Shown here: positions 39,877 through 51,165 of the stretch, piece by piece
Position numbering within the stretch: the stretch's first letter is position 1
Layout of the letters: every line of letters starts with the position of its first letter
Assembly (NCBI GenBank): GCA_949752735.1
Contig: OX457037.1
Span: forward strand, 38,263,096-38,327,095
Reading direction: 5' to 3'
Length of the DNA stretch: 64,000 nt
Source of the DNA: Lumbricus terrestris
Taxonomy: Eukaryota > Annelida > Clitellata > Crassiclitellata > Lumbricidae
Notes under the pieces: generated by a model
What the model saw: the letters and a program-made list of their open reading frames with translations, nothing else
The model's database searches: none
What the model was told of the DNA's origin: nothing
Position numbers and translations under genes: made by a program

Positions 39877-42800
39877 ATGGTGGTCGATGGCGTCTTGGCA
39901 ACGAGGAGTGGTTTGAATGAAAAAGCTTTTTCAAACCTTGATTACTCGGTCGGACAATGGCATGAAGTGAAAGATATCCAGCAATCTATTACTCTGCTCG
40001 ATCAACACGTGCAATCTCTGTTTGATGCAGTCAAAGCTGGGTTTGTACTGTTCAAATCCTGTGTGTAAGTAATGCTGGGTTTTTAACGTACCGTGACAGG
40101 TCCGTGTTTTGCGGAAGAATTATTTCGTTTAGTAATACTACAACTTGTCTTTTGTTTTCTTATATAAAATGGCGATATGAGGATAGATAATCCGATTTAA
40201 GGAGGTCAAGTCCAAGGTATAGGTATCGTTAATTATTTAGGCTTACATTGTTTCGGCTAATTCTGCCAATATAGTTAATGTATTCTCTGCTAGCATTTCA
40301 AATAACATCATGGCATTGTTATGGGTAATGGGTTATGAGTGGGTTCCGTATGAGAATAAAGGTCCTACGTGGATAAGAGGGCAGGGTAACTTTATGATTG
40401 CTGTTTGACCTCTTCATCCTGCTTAGCCTGATACAAAAGATATCAGTGTAAGTTTATTTCAGCAAGTTTTGATGTGCTGCTTGTTGTGAATATAGTTATT
40501 TCGCAAACTTGTAGACAATGCTGTAATTATTTTTTCAATGTTTTAACATTGATAAAATTGTTCAACTATGAGAAGAAATCTCTGAATGCTTTATCTAATC
40601 GAACACACAGTTAAGCAGTACCTAATAAATTATAGACTATTAGAGGACTTCTGTAATCAAGAACCCATATCACACACTGAGGAACTTGTTTGCTCCGGTC
40701 ATTAGGCGTCAATGCAGCCTCCACCCATGGCCACATGAATTTGCATTGCTAGCGAAAGATGATAAAAACTTTATCCCAAGAGCTCTCTATTATTGCCTTC
40801 TGAATAAGTGACCATGTGACCTATAGAACTTCCCGTTCTTGTAACTGAGTTGCGATCTTGTCAACCATTTTTTACCATTAAATAAAAAGAACCCCTTTCT
40901 TGTAACTGAGTTGTGATCTTGTCAACCGTTTTTCCCATTAAATACATGTATAACTTATTCTTATTTAGGGGGCCCGGTAGCGCATTGGATAACACGCTGG
41001 CATATAGAGAGCGAGAAGTAACGAGTTCGCACTCCATAGGGTGGACATGCTTTGTAGGCTGCTATTAGCACTATGTATTGCAAGCTGTCTGTTCTGTTAG
41101 TAGTTAAGATTTATGTCTTCTGTCATTTGTGTTCTTGTGAAATGTTTCAATTGCATTAAATGTACACTGTAACCGGTTGCGGTCTGTCAACCGGATTGTT
41201 TCAATAAAGAAAAAGATATTATATTTTGACAACTATTAACATTGTGATGAACGTTTCAGGTCACTGGTTCAGATCCAGTCTTTGGTGGAGTCTCATGGAT
41301 TGGATTTGCTGAGCCGTACTGACAACGAGGGTCACACAGCTGCCCACTGGACTTGCCTCAAAGGACACAAGGATGTACTCAGCTACATTATTGACACGAA
41401 TGGTCCTATCAATGAACCAAGTGGAGATGAAGCTGGCCAAAGACCAATTCACTGGGCTTGTGCAACGGGTCACACGGCTTTGATTTCCATGCTTCTAAAG
41501 GTATTGAAACACGACTTTTTAATTCCTTTTAAGAGTATGCACTCGGACTGCAATTTCACTGTTTGATTTTATCAACTTTTGTTTTAAATTATGAATGAAT
41601 ATAAATATCTTGATTAATGTTTAACTTGAAATCTTGAATACATAAATGAATTTTCTCAGTGGTGAAATTTGATTAGAATTTTGAATAGAATTGAGGCATC
41701 CTATCTTAATTTCTTGCTGATAAATCAAACAAATCAGGCTTAAAGTGTGGATGGCATCCAGGCATTTGTTTTCAAATCTGAACTCCCTCCTGTCATTTAT
41801 TACGTCATTGACAGCACAACCTAGAAATAGCATCCAGTCACACTTTGTTAAGCAAATGCCTGTATAGAGCTATGCATTGTGGTTTGCAAACATACTATGT
41901 CATTCTGAAAAGTTAAATGATATGATATATATATATATTGTATTAAAAGCATTTATAAAGCGCCTCTACTAGGTTGAACTGCTCAGAGACGCTCCCAGTG
42001 CGCAAGGCCAAGAAAGAAGAAATGGGTTTTGAGAAAAGGAATGAGGAGGAGGGATTTCCAGAGCAAGTTTGAGTAGATGGGGACAGAGCATTCCAAAGAA
42101 AGGGACGAATTGATGTAAAGGATCGGGACTGAGCCATAGCCGTTCTAGTATGAAAAACTAAAAGATCAAATCTAGTTGAAGAGCGAAGTGGACGATGCGA
42201 GGAGGCTGAAAGAGACCGGTGAATTTCATTGGCTAGACATTTTAGGGAGAAGACTCCGTTGTGCTTTGGAGACCAAGATGAGGATTTTGAACTTAATGCA
42301 CTTTCACTTTTTAGCATGGGGTGTCCATCGAAGTTGTGGACAACAAAGGCTGTACTCCATTGATTGTGGCTTCCCAGAATGGCCAGACACTTCTGGCTGG
42401 GTACCTGATTGGCATGGGTGCATCTCAGTATTCATTTGACAAGGAGGGTGATACTGCTCTGCACTGGGCAGCATTTAAAGGTATCTTAATGGAAGATCTT
42501 ATGTTCTATCGTTCATCGTATTAATTTTTGCGTTAGTTACCTGTATGCTTCATTGTGTAAGATAAAGTGATGTATGCCCTTATTCACTTTGGCATTAATT
42601 CATTGGTTTATTGCTAAATATATGATAGTAAAACTAAAAACTTAGTACTATCTGCTCACTTTCAGCATTAATGAATAGGGCAATGCTGGGTAATATGTAA
42701 TAATAATAATGCACTGTGATGCTGTAACCTTCAGATGCACGTTCACACAACACACCGGGTATGTGGACCACTCACCACATATGATAGTTTGTAAGAGCCT

Positions 42801-45800
42801 TTTTGGATTATTCCTATATCGGGTGAAAAAAAGAAATGATGATGATGATGATGATGATGACGATGACGATGGTGATGGTGGGGTGATGGTGTGGTGATGG
42901 TGATGAAGAGGTGATGGTGACGATGACCATGTCAATGATGATAATGATGAAGATATAACAATACTACGTACGGTAATAATTGCAAATAATTATAATAATA
43001 ATGACAATAATAATAATATTCATTAACTAATTTCCTAACTCAAATTGAGAAATATGCAGTAAGGTTACATGATAATATATTATAGTAGGCCTACCGTAGT
43101 ATTTTGCAGATGATGAAAGTGTTTGACTTTCAAGTGACACTTTAGAAGTCTGGAGTTTGTAATGATTACCTGCATTTTCTGACTAAACAATGTTTTGGTT
43201 ATTGATTCTAAGCTGTCTGTCTCTGAGATGTGATGCTATATAAATGTTTAGTTATATTGCATAGTTTTTGTATCCTTCAGGACATGATGAGATGATGCGT
43301 TTGCTGATATACATGGGTTGCAACCCTCGCCAACCTGATAACTATTGCCAGACACCTCTCCATTTAGCATGCATCAACGGACACCTATCAACTGTCCGAG
43401 CACTATGTGAGCAGGTTGTGACACAAAATCCATTACGACATTTTAAAGAACTTGTTTCGTTAGTTACAGGTCATTGTTTGCTTTCGGTTTGTCCACCATT
43501 GGATATTTTTCTCCTACTAGAAGTTTATTATTTATGCATTGAGGTCATTTTAAACCAGGGTGGATAAAAATCGTGATTTTTTAAATAAAAATCAAAAAAT
43601 CGGATTTTTTTGATTTAAATCGGATTTTTTTGATTTAAATTGGATTTTTTTGATTTATATCAGATTTCTTTCTTATAGTTCGTATTTTGTATGTAGTGCC
43701 TTTTTTGGGGTATCAAGTCACATGCTTCATTAGGTAACAGTTATTACCTTTAATTCTACAGCTATACAATACAGGGTGGATAAAAATCATGATTTTTTAA
43801 CTAAAAAGAAAAAATCCGATTTTAAAATTTAAATCCGATTTCTTTCTACTAGTTCTAAGTTTGGATTTACTGCCTCCATGTGGGTATCAAGCCACTATGC
43901 ATTATTGTAACTGATATTTGGTATTCGGTAACAATTATTACCTTCTTTAGTTTTGCAGTTATACAATACAAATTAACACCTTTGAAGTGGTATTTATGAC
44001 TTATGGCTTTGACGATGCTTTCACACGTGACAGCCGCCCAGCTATGGAAAATCTCCACTTCTCTCTTTCTTGGGCTTTGTGTGTAGCCTCTTGTATGGAA
44101 AAACCCATATCCAGACAGTCCTCTCGTATCATGTCGAACCATCTCTTCTTTGGTCTTCCATTTTTCCATGCACATATCCGTTGACAGCAATCTTTGGATA
44201 TCTCTCGTCCCGCATTCTGGTTACATGGCCAAAGTAGCGTAGCCGTTTGCTCTGAATTTTGTGTATTATGTCATGCTGAATATTCAGTCTGTTGTATATC
44301 TCTGTATTCCTTATTCTATCCCTTCTCGTGACACCTTCTATCTTTCTTAGGCACGCCATTTCAAACACCCTCAGCCTTCTGTGCTTCCCTCAGTGTCCAA
44401 GTCTCCCAGTTGTACAGCAATGTACTCGGCAACTTGTGTCTCATACATCTGAACTTTTGTGGCTTTTCCTATTTCCTTCGAGCTCCAAACTTTACCAAGC
44501 ACCTGTAGTGCCAGATCCAAGCAGTAATCCGACATCATAAATGATCGGGACTCTAACCCAAGTGTTGTAAGTAGAGCTTTCCATATTTGAGTTTCATGAT
44601 CAGTTGGCGTGAAAGGCGACTGATCAGGTCTCTCCCTCTTCCCTGGTTCAGATTTAGCCAGGACCAGGTCCTGTTGCCCAGGGGAGATGACGAGAACGTA
44701 CTGAACCATTCCCCCCTAAGTGAAAGGAAACAAACCTGCGAGTTGTGTGGCACAAAAGCATTGATTGAAATTTATTTTCACTATTCGATTTAAATCGTGA
44801 TTTTTATTACCGATTTAAATCATCTCCACCCTGTTTTAAACTCTAATATCACATGGGATGACAATATTTGCTTAAAATATGAAGTTTGTAGAAGGCATTA
44901 TTAGAAATGTCCTGAGACAGATAGGCGCACTTTCATTCCTACAATAGGCATTCATAGATGTTAATTGCATTAGGCCTATTAGGGCAAAGTTCAATTAAAG
45001 AATACTTTCCACAAACATGCAAAATTTTCTATAACATGACTAAATGTTTACATTCTTTGTTCTAGAAAAATCATCTAGCTCTTTTATTTCATGAATATTT
45101 AATATTTTCTGCACAAATTTATTATCCTATTTGTACTTTAAATAGTTTTCTTTATTGCTGATTATGTCTAATGCTGTGTGGCTGTTTTTCAATATTAGTA
45201 TTCTGTCTTTTACGAAAATTCAAAGTGGAATATGTCAATCAAGATATCTTGTTCAGCCTTAAATTATTTCATTCTTAGGACAATGTCGAGATTAACCCTG
45301 CCGATAAAAATGGCAAAACACCGAACATGTTGGCTGCTGGTAGAAAGCATACAGAAATCGTGAACTATCTGAAGAAAGAGTCAAAGCGGAGGAGAATGCG
45401 TGTGGACTTTTAGTAGGTCCATTTCCTTATAATCGTCGTTTTGACCAACATAGGAAGACTATTGTTCTTTAAGGCATGAAGAAAACACTATTGCCTTATT
45501 AACTTGACTTGCATTGTTTCATCTTGCACTATCTTGCTTTACCATACAAGCTTTACTTTACTTTATGTGCCTTATCTTGGTAACCATGGTGTTTAGCAGC
45601 GTTATTTAGTTTCAGCTTTTTGCAGTGCTTTTTTAACTCAAATTTTACCCTTATGTGTTGAAGTGTATAGTGTAATGAGTTGTTGAATATTCTTGTTTTT
45701 GTCGTTCCAAGTTGCAGTTTACATTGCTTTCATGCACAGGAAATACGTGTACTTTCTTCATGTTGAAGAAACTGTAGGTAGGCCTATACCCAATGCTGCA

Positions 45801-48800
45801 TTCTGACACCTGGCCACTGAGAGATGGTGGGCTGCATACAGTGTCGGATTTACGCATAGGCCAAACAACTTGTGTGAGATTAAAGACAAGAGCTCCTAAG
45901 CTTTCTAAGGTCACGAGTTTGAAGTGAAGTCTGAGCATTCTAGTGTTGTACAGTGGCGGATCCAGCATGTTTTGAAGGGGGGGCCAAAATTTTCGGTCTT
46001 GGGCAAGGAAAAATTTCATCTTTAGCCGCCGGAAAATCTGATGACCTTTTTTAGTTGTTTGTCCGATTCTCACGGAAAATATACCGTTTTTTCCGCCAAA
46101 AAGTTGAAGACCTTTTTTTAAAAATCATCATAGACTACTTTTGTAAAGGGTCTGCCAAACTGATAGGGGGGCCATGTCCACTTTCCATGCCAAAATGGCT
46201 GGTGAAAAATAAAGAATTTTCTAAATAATGGGGGCCATGGCCCCCCTGGATCCGCCCCTGGTTGAACATTTATTGCAAAGCTGGACTGTGTGTAAGACTT
46301 GCTGAACTTTCAGATGGTCGGCTTGCTTGAATAAAAAGTTGTTTGTGAGTTTGAAATAACTGGTTGGAGTTTATTCGACGATTTGTTGTTGATATGAATA
46401 ATTTTCAGCTCAGTGCTATGTGGTTCATCTGGCAACACTAAAATACCTCTGTTGATCATCATTGCTCTGCTCATCTGTTGGGCGTATCCAATCTACATTA
46501 TCAAGGTCAGCTGATTCTTTAATCACTCTCTAAATCGAGATTTTGCTTTCACCGTTTTTCTGAGGTTGCAAGTATGACTAATATTTGGTCTAGTTTTACT
46601 TATATTAGGCCTAGTTTCACTACTATTAGGCCTAGTCTTAGTAATATTAGGCCTAGTTTAACTAATATTTGGCCTAGTTTGACTAATATTGGGCCTAGTT
46701 GAACTAATATTAGGCCTAGTTTGACTAATATTGGGCCTAGTTTAACTATTATTAGGACTAGTTTCACTGATATTATATTCAATGCACCGGTATTGCTATG
46801 TTGGAACATGTGCATCTGTGGACATTATCTTATTAACTCCATGTGGAGTAGTGGTGTACCATCTAAGATTCGAGATGTAGTTGAGTCCAAAAGACGCACA
46901 CACTGTCCTGCTTTTGTTTTCGAATTGACAAAGGTTCAGAGTGTAATGTAGGCCTAATCGATCTGGGTAACTATGTAATTCATTCACAAAAATGGCATAG
47001 GTGATGTATAGATAGTCAGAGAAATGTTAAATATGCAGTTTAAGATGATCTGATGTGGGGCACTCTTCCAGAAGGCACGACCAGCACCTGAGAAGAAATT
47101 CGGCGCTCTGCTTGTGTAGCGTGGTGCAAACAAACAATGGGTTTGCCCTGATGGCATTATCTATAGGTGACAGGTGTGTAAGGAAGGTTTCCAGGTGTTC
47201 AATATAAACAAATCTGTTCTGTTGTCATTTCTCTTCTCGATCATACAATCTGTTCAGTTTATTAAATAATTATAAATGATTATGGTGTGATTTTTTGGGT
47301 TGCAGTGTGTGCCTTCAACGTGGGATGATCTGACGTTGGTTCATGTGATGTTTATCGGTTTCAATGCGATCATGTGGTTGTCACTCTACGCTGCCTCTAC
47401 GAGTGACCCTGGCTACCTCCCTAGGAATATATTACAGTACGACTTGGTTCTACAGCAGGTTAACTCAATTTTGTTAATTTTTAGGGCTGTTGTTCGATTT
47501 AAAAATTTAATCGAAATTAATCACACGATTAATTTTTTTAATCGCAATTAACTAGGCTTGTATATATATATATTTTCATTGCTCAACATTCAGAGGAAAC
47601 TCCGCCATTTCTCGCTATTTGGCAGTGCCAGTCCCAAGCTTGGACAAGTAAGGAGGGCGACGCTAATGATGTTTCATATCACACAGTGTCATTACACTGA
47701 AACTACCAATCAGAGGCGCTCCCAGTGTGAATGACCAAAACAAAAGAAAGTAGTCTTGCGATAGCAAGAGGACCACCGGCTAATAATACGGTAAGCCTAA
47801 TATTCTTATAGATAAAACGAGGTTAGCGATCAATTTTCCAGGGCTGTCCAGAAATGTAGGACACTCGGTGACATCCCTTCCAGGGAACTAAAAGTGGAAG
47901 ACAAGGTGTACTGTGTTAGGCAATCTTTTAGCTGTGCATTTATTTTTTCCAGCAGTTCTAAGCCAGTACATAGACTGACGTCATCTTTGTAAATTATGTC
48001 CATGTTTGATGACGATTCTTCTGATTTCAGGTGACCAGTAGCGACAGCTTGAATCAGGCGACCAATCCTCTGACGCGTCTCTGTCACACGTGTCGTACGG
48101 TGAAGACGTTACGCTCCAAACACTGTCGCCGATGTAATCGTTGCGTTGCCGTTTTCGATCATCACTGTCCGTTCATATATAATTGTGTCGGACGAGAAAA
48201 CCGGTTGGTGTCTTAGAGACAACCCGTTTCTATTTTCATTTCATTTGTTTGGTTGACTCTGACCAGAGTCTCACACTGGGCGCTGGATAAAAAAAGAATT
48301 TTCTGCCATCATCCGCTAGTTGACTACATTCATTTGTGTGTCTCAATTAGCAACCATGAATCTCATGCTTCAGTGAAGGAAAATTAATTAACATCTACTT
48401 GAATATCATTGTGAAGGGAGTTTATGAGAGTTCAGTATTTAGTGTGTTGGACTGTCGGTCATGAGTTTTGGGTTCAAACTGCATCTATGGCGGAAATTTG
48501 TTAGAAATGTTTTGTCCATGCTGCTAGTGAACGATAACGAATTAAAAACATAATAATTATGCTGTGATGAAATATCAGATGGTGAGGGAAAGGATTGACC
48601 ACTCACCCTCACATATGCTGAGGCTGAGGCTGAGAAGTTGATAACAATCCATACCCTTGACTGCCCTTCAAACTAATTTAGGAAGTGCTTTTCTTTTTCC
48701 TCTTCTTCTACTTCTTCCTCTCCCTTCTCCTTTTTCCTCCTTCTCCTCCCCTCCGCCTTCTCCATCCTCTCCCCCTCTTTCTCCTCCTCCTCCTCTTCTG

Positions 48801-50941
48801 CTTGGTTTTTTCTTTTCTTCTTCTTCTTCTGCGTACATCTTCTTCTTCTTCTTTGCATGCTTCTTCATATACTTTTTCTTCTTCCCAATCTTCTTCATAT
48901 TCTTGTTCTTTATTGCACTAATCTTCTTTGTATTTTTATACTGCTTCTTTGCATTCTTCTTCATATACTTTTTCTTCTTCCCACTCATCTTCTTGTTCTT
49001 GTTCTTTATTGCATTGATCTTCTTTGTACTTTTTTACTGGTTCTTTGCATTCTTCTTCCTCCTCCTCCTCTTTTTTCTCCTCTGTGGAAAAGTTGATGAT
49101 AGCAGTTTCATAGCAAAAAAGTACAGATCTGACATGAGTAAATGTGATTCTTTTGTTTGTTTGCTTTTCAGGGTCTGGTTTGCGACATTCATAGCCAGTA
49201 GCTTCCTCGTGTGTCTAGTCGCCGGCTTCTTCGGCTTATACATGCTGGGTCGGGAATTTGATGTGATCGTCCTTGTTGGTCTCGTCGAACTTGTCTTTGT
49301 AGTGCTGGTGACTTTAGCACTGCTCCTCTATGCAGTGAGTTGTTTTCTGTCCTTTGGTTAGTTATAACGCTTTAACTGCGAGCATATGCCAAAAGTGACT
49401 GGGGAACCAGTGCAGCTCATAGCTAAAGGGTTAAGCCTGTGTTTATTTATTTCAAGGGTTTCCAGAATTTGATGTAGCAAATATCTGACCTTACATCTGT
49501 TACATGAACTCTTCTTGTCTTCTCAAGGTACTGCAGCAAACTTCACATTCATAGATTTGTAGTTTGTGTTTGGCATTGTTTCGAGATGAGTTTGATGATG
49601 CGAGGTGAAGGTGAATATGTTAAATAATGCTTATTGTTAGAAGTATGCAGCACCTACTGGGGATTCTAATGAGATAAGCACATTCACATCATACACATGC
49701 ATGCAAACAACACACATGCGCAGGTGTGCACATGTATACGCGCGCGCACACACACACACAAGTACCTATATATGGTAGATAGTATGGATATTATTGGTAT
49801 TACATTATTGACATTAGACTTATTGCACAAAAATTTGTTATATAAAAATCGCAAGCTCGGTATTTCTAAAGCATCAGTTAAAATTAGTGTTGGGCAAAAG
49901 ATTATTCATGAATGCTGCAATTAATCTATGCTAATTTTGTTCAATGCTGATTTACTTGACATAATTATGGTGCTGGCTTAATTTAACCCTCTTGCCCCGT
50001 ATGGCCGCTATAGCGGCTTGGTGGTCTTTGACAAATACCCGTAAGGCCGCTATAGAGGTTTCAACATATAAACCGTGGCTTATTGGTTTACTTACTATTA
50101 TATATTATTATTATTATATATTATTATTATATATTATTATATATTATTATTATATATTATTATTATTATATATTATAATATTATTATATTATATATATAT
50201 ATATTATATATATATATATTATATATTATATATTATTATATATATATTATATATATTATTATATTATTATTATATTATTATATTATTATTACTATTATAT
50301 TATTATTACTATTATATATTATTATTATTATATATTATTATTATATATTATTATATATTATTATTATTATTATATATATTATTATATATTATTATTATTA
50401 TTATATATTATTATATTATATTATTATATATTATATTATATATTATATATATTATATATATATATATATTATATATATATATTATATATTATATATTATT
50501 ATATATATTATATATTATATATATATATATATTATATTTTATATATATATATTATATATATATATATATTATATACTTTTTGCTCAGGGCCATCGGGTGG
50601 GCGTTCCGCTTGCTGTGGGGCTATAGGGGTGAGAGGGTTAAAAATCAAGACTCTATTCTTTTCATTGTTTGGAATTCTACTGTTTGAGTGACTGTAGAGC
50701 AGACGTTGTATTTTTTTGTGATTTGAATTTATTTATCATTTCTTAGCTTTATCATGCGGCCATTAATCTGACGACCAACGAACACTTGAACTTGAAGCGC
50801 TACAGCTACCTGCAGGATGACAAGGGGAATTTCCAGAATCCGTTCGACAGGGGAATTCGGAGAAACCTTCTTGAGTTTATTCACTTCCGACAACCACCGA
50901 TCGAAGATGAAACTGGAACTCTGAACACAACCATTGTTTAA
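39877..50941 (+). CDS. Ankyrin-repeat DHHC S-palmitoyltransferase (Patsas-like), complete
   Basis: Exons: 39877-40040, 41260-41500, 42315-42480, 43281-43414, 45279-45412, 46409-46505, 47306-47458, 48031-48203, 49172-49334, 50747-50941. They total 1620 bases, 539 residues plus TAA, with all GT-AG introns and agreeing phases. The enzyme transfers long-chain acyl groups to protein cysteines at Golgi or endosomal membranes (family knowledge). Order: short N-terminus, about five ankyrin repeats, two membrane segments ([35 protein letters not shown]), the Cys-rich DHHC domain, two more membrane segments, and a TTNE motif followed by KRYSYLQDD and [15 protein letters not shown] in place of the HIP14-type CPWVGNCVG, together with the tail, points to the Patsas group of invertebrates, not ZDHHC17/13; this is from memory. 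The start is the first in-frame ATG of exon 1. Confidence 0.93.
40968..41224 (+). mobile_element. tRNA-derived SINE, family B
   Basis: GGGGCCCGGTAGCGCATTGG head, GTAACGAGTTCGCACTCC B-box-like part, and TTTGTAGGCTGCTATTAGCA body, ending in an ATT-rich tail 36 bases before ankyrin exon 41260. Confidence 0.82.
41735..41861. mobile_element. hAT-like MITE remnant (CTTAAAGTGTGG ends)
   Basis: CAGGCTTAAAGTGTGG at the left and CACACTTTGTTAAGCA at the right, with GGCATCCAGGCA inside; related to 30065-30242. No clean target duplication seen. Confidence 0.55.
41941..42300 (-). repeat. LINE 3'-end fragment, antisense, next to an exon
   Basis: The minus strand reads [16 protein letters not shown] and the shared tail (AGCGTCTCTGAGCAG), then GGCGCTTTATAAATGC. 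The 5' part ends about 14 bases before DHHC-gene exon 42315-42480, so the acceptor region is close to LINE-derived DNA. Confidence 0.75.
42836..42930. repeat. (GAT)n compound microsatellite
   Basis: GAT triplets pass into GAC, then GGTGAT and GGGTGATGGT variants. The poly-Asp and poly-Ser frames across it are artefacts. Confidence 0.9.
43556..44833. mobile_element. Composite DNA element with perfect 8-bp TTTTAAAC duplication
   Basis: Flanked on both sides by TTTTAAAC. Ends CAGGGTGGATAAAAATC and GATTTAAATCATCTCCACCC are inverted, with long GATTTAAATC-rich arms. A second CAGGGTGGATAAAAATC start at about 43772 suggests a nested or duplicated end. The centre carries a LINE coding remnant. It lies in the DHHC-gene intron 43415-45278. 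Confidence 0.82.
43985..44480 (-). pseudogene. LINE C-terminal coding remnant inside the composite element
   Basis: The minus strand reads [40 protein letters not shown] and [19 protein letters not shown], the C-terminal end typical of endonuclease-RT LINE proteins (RTE/CR1 types). The frame is broken at several points; upstream parts are in other frames. Confidence 0.7.
45951..46260. mobile_element. hAT-like MITE (CAGTGGCGGATCCAG type)
   Basis: Ends CAGTGGCGGATCCAGC and CTGGATCCGCCCCTG are inverted. GGGGGGCCAAAATTTTCGGT and CATGGCCCCCC are shared with 27010-27354. Target duplication is unclear (GTGTTGTA against GTTGAACA). Confidence 0.75.
46577..46765. repeat. 24-bp minisatellite built on TAGGCCTAGTTT
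   Basis: About eight units of ACTAATATTAGGCCTAGTTT plus four bases, with G/T and A/G variants. It lies in the DHHC-gene intron 46506-47305. Confidence 0.92.
47480..47565. repeat. AT-rich inverted-end remnant (AATTAATCGC motif)
   Basis: TTAGGGCTGTTGTTCGATTT, then TCGAAATTAATCACACGATT, resembles the start of a common animal MITE type. The other end was not found. Confidence 0.4.
47695..47765 (-). repeat. LINE 3' tail fragment, antisense
   Basis: AATCAGAGGCGCTCCCAGTG on the plus strand is the inverse of the shared LINE end; short and truncated. Confidence 0.55.
48031..48203 (+). other. DHHC cysteine-rich catalytic exon
   Basis: Contains CHTC, then [10 protein letters not shown] and [11 protein letters not shown]: the zinc-binding CxxC/HCxxC set and the catalytic DHHC Cys. 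All are intact. The Trp usual after CP is Phe. Confidence 0.93.
48432..48650 (+). mobile_element. SINE family C copy
   Basis: GGACTGTCGGTCATGAGTTT and GGGTTCAAACTGC head, with CCACTCACCCTCACATATGC near the end, as in 35463-35675. More diverged than that copy. Confidence 0.65.
48690..49082. repeat. Pyrimidine tract (TTC/TCC) with about 107-bp tandem duplication
   Basis: An almost pure C/T run at 48690-48850 is followed by two similar blocks with CTTCATATACTTTTTCTTCT, CTTGTTCTTTATTGCA and TTCTTTGCATTCTTC in the same order. The 234-codon plus-strand frame (rich in Phe, Leu, Pro, Ser) is composition-driven upstream of 49172, where the true exon begins. Confidence 0.88.
49369..49430. mobile_element. 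62-bp hairpin mini-element with one TTAA edge
   Basis: Left CGCTTTAACTGCGAGC and right GCTCATAGCTAAAGGG pair well. TTAA follows at 49431-49434; the left edge is TATAA. Probably a decayed member of the TTAA hairpin group. Confidence 0.4.
49987..50637. mobile_element. PiggyBac-like MITE, TTAA duplication, TA-rich core
   Basis: TTAA at 49983-49986 and 50638-50641. Ends CCCTCTTGCCCCGTATGG and CTATAGGGGTGAGAGGG are inverted with few mismatches. TTAA with CCCT-type ends is the piggyBac pattern. The core, 50096-50573, is almost only T and A. It fills part of the last intron of the DHHC gene. Confidence 0.75.
50096..50573. repeat. (TA)n/(TAT)n simple repeat of about 480 bp
   Basis: Mixed TAT, TA and TATTAT units without G or, nearly, C. 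Ile/Tyr-rich frames of 183 and 231 codons across it are artefacts. Confidence 0.95.
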
Positions 50942-50989
50942 GTTATCATAAATTTATTGGGTATACTGTTCGATGCGCTGTGTTATATA

Positions 50990-51165
50990 GGATCCATTGT
51001 CATTGAGGCACCGTGTTATAGGATGTATTGTCATTGAGGCACCATATTATAGGATGCATTGTCATTAAGGCACGATGTTGTATACGACCCATTGTCATTC
51101 AGGCACGGTGTTGTAGGATTCATTGTCATTGAGGCGCCATGTCTTAGGATCTGTTCACTGAAGCA
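50990..51165 (+). repeat. 31-bp-type tandem repeat in the probable DHHC 3' UTR
   Basis: Five diverged units of GGATNNATTGTCATTGAGGC plus about eleven bases (with TGTTATA), starting some 50 bases after the stop codon. Confidence 0.85.

Larger units (their letters stand above)
41260..45412 (+). other. Ankyrin repeats of the DHHC enzyme
   Basis: Four exons encode repeats with the usual TPLHxAxxxGH pattern: [95 protein letters not shown], and a last [19 protein letters not shown]. Intron positions do not fall at fixed points in the repeat. The domain would serve substrate recruitment in this family (inference). Confidence 0.9.

Noticed and set aside
44371..44709. 112-codon minus-strand frame as a gene
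   Set aside because: Lies within the composite transposon beside a broken LINE C-terminus; frames switch repeatedly, so it is read as LINE debris.
48657..49171. Start of a 234-codon frame upstream of DHHC exon 49172
   Set aside because: Composition follows the pyrimidine tract. Only the part from 49172 matches the DHHC protein, with a clear acceptor TTTTCAG.
49992..50687. Ile/Tyr-rich open frames of 231 and 183 codons
   Set aside because: They translate a TA/TAT simple repeat in the core of a MITE.
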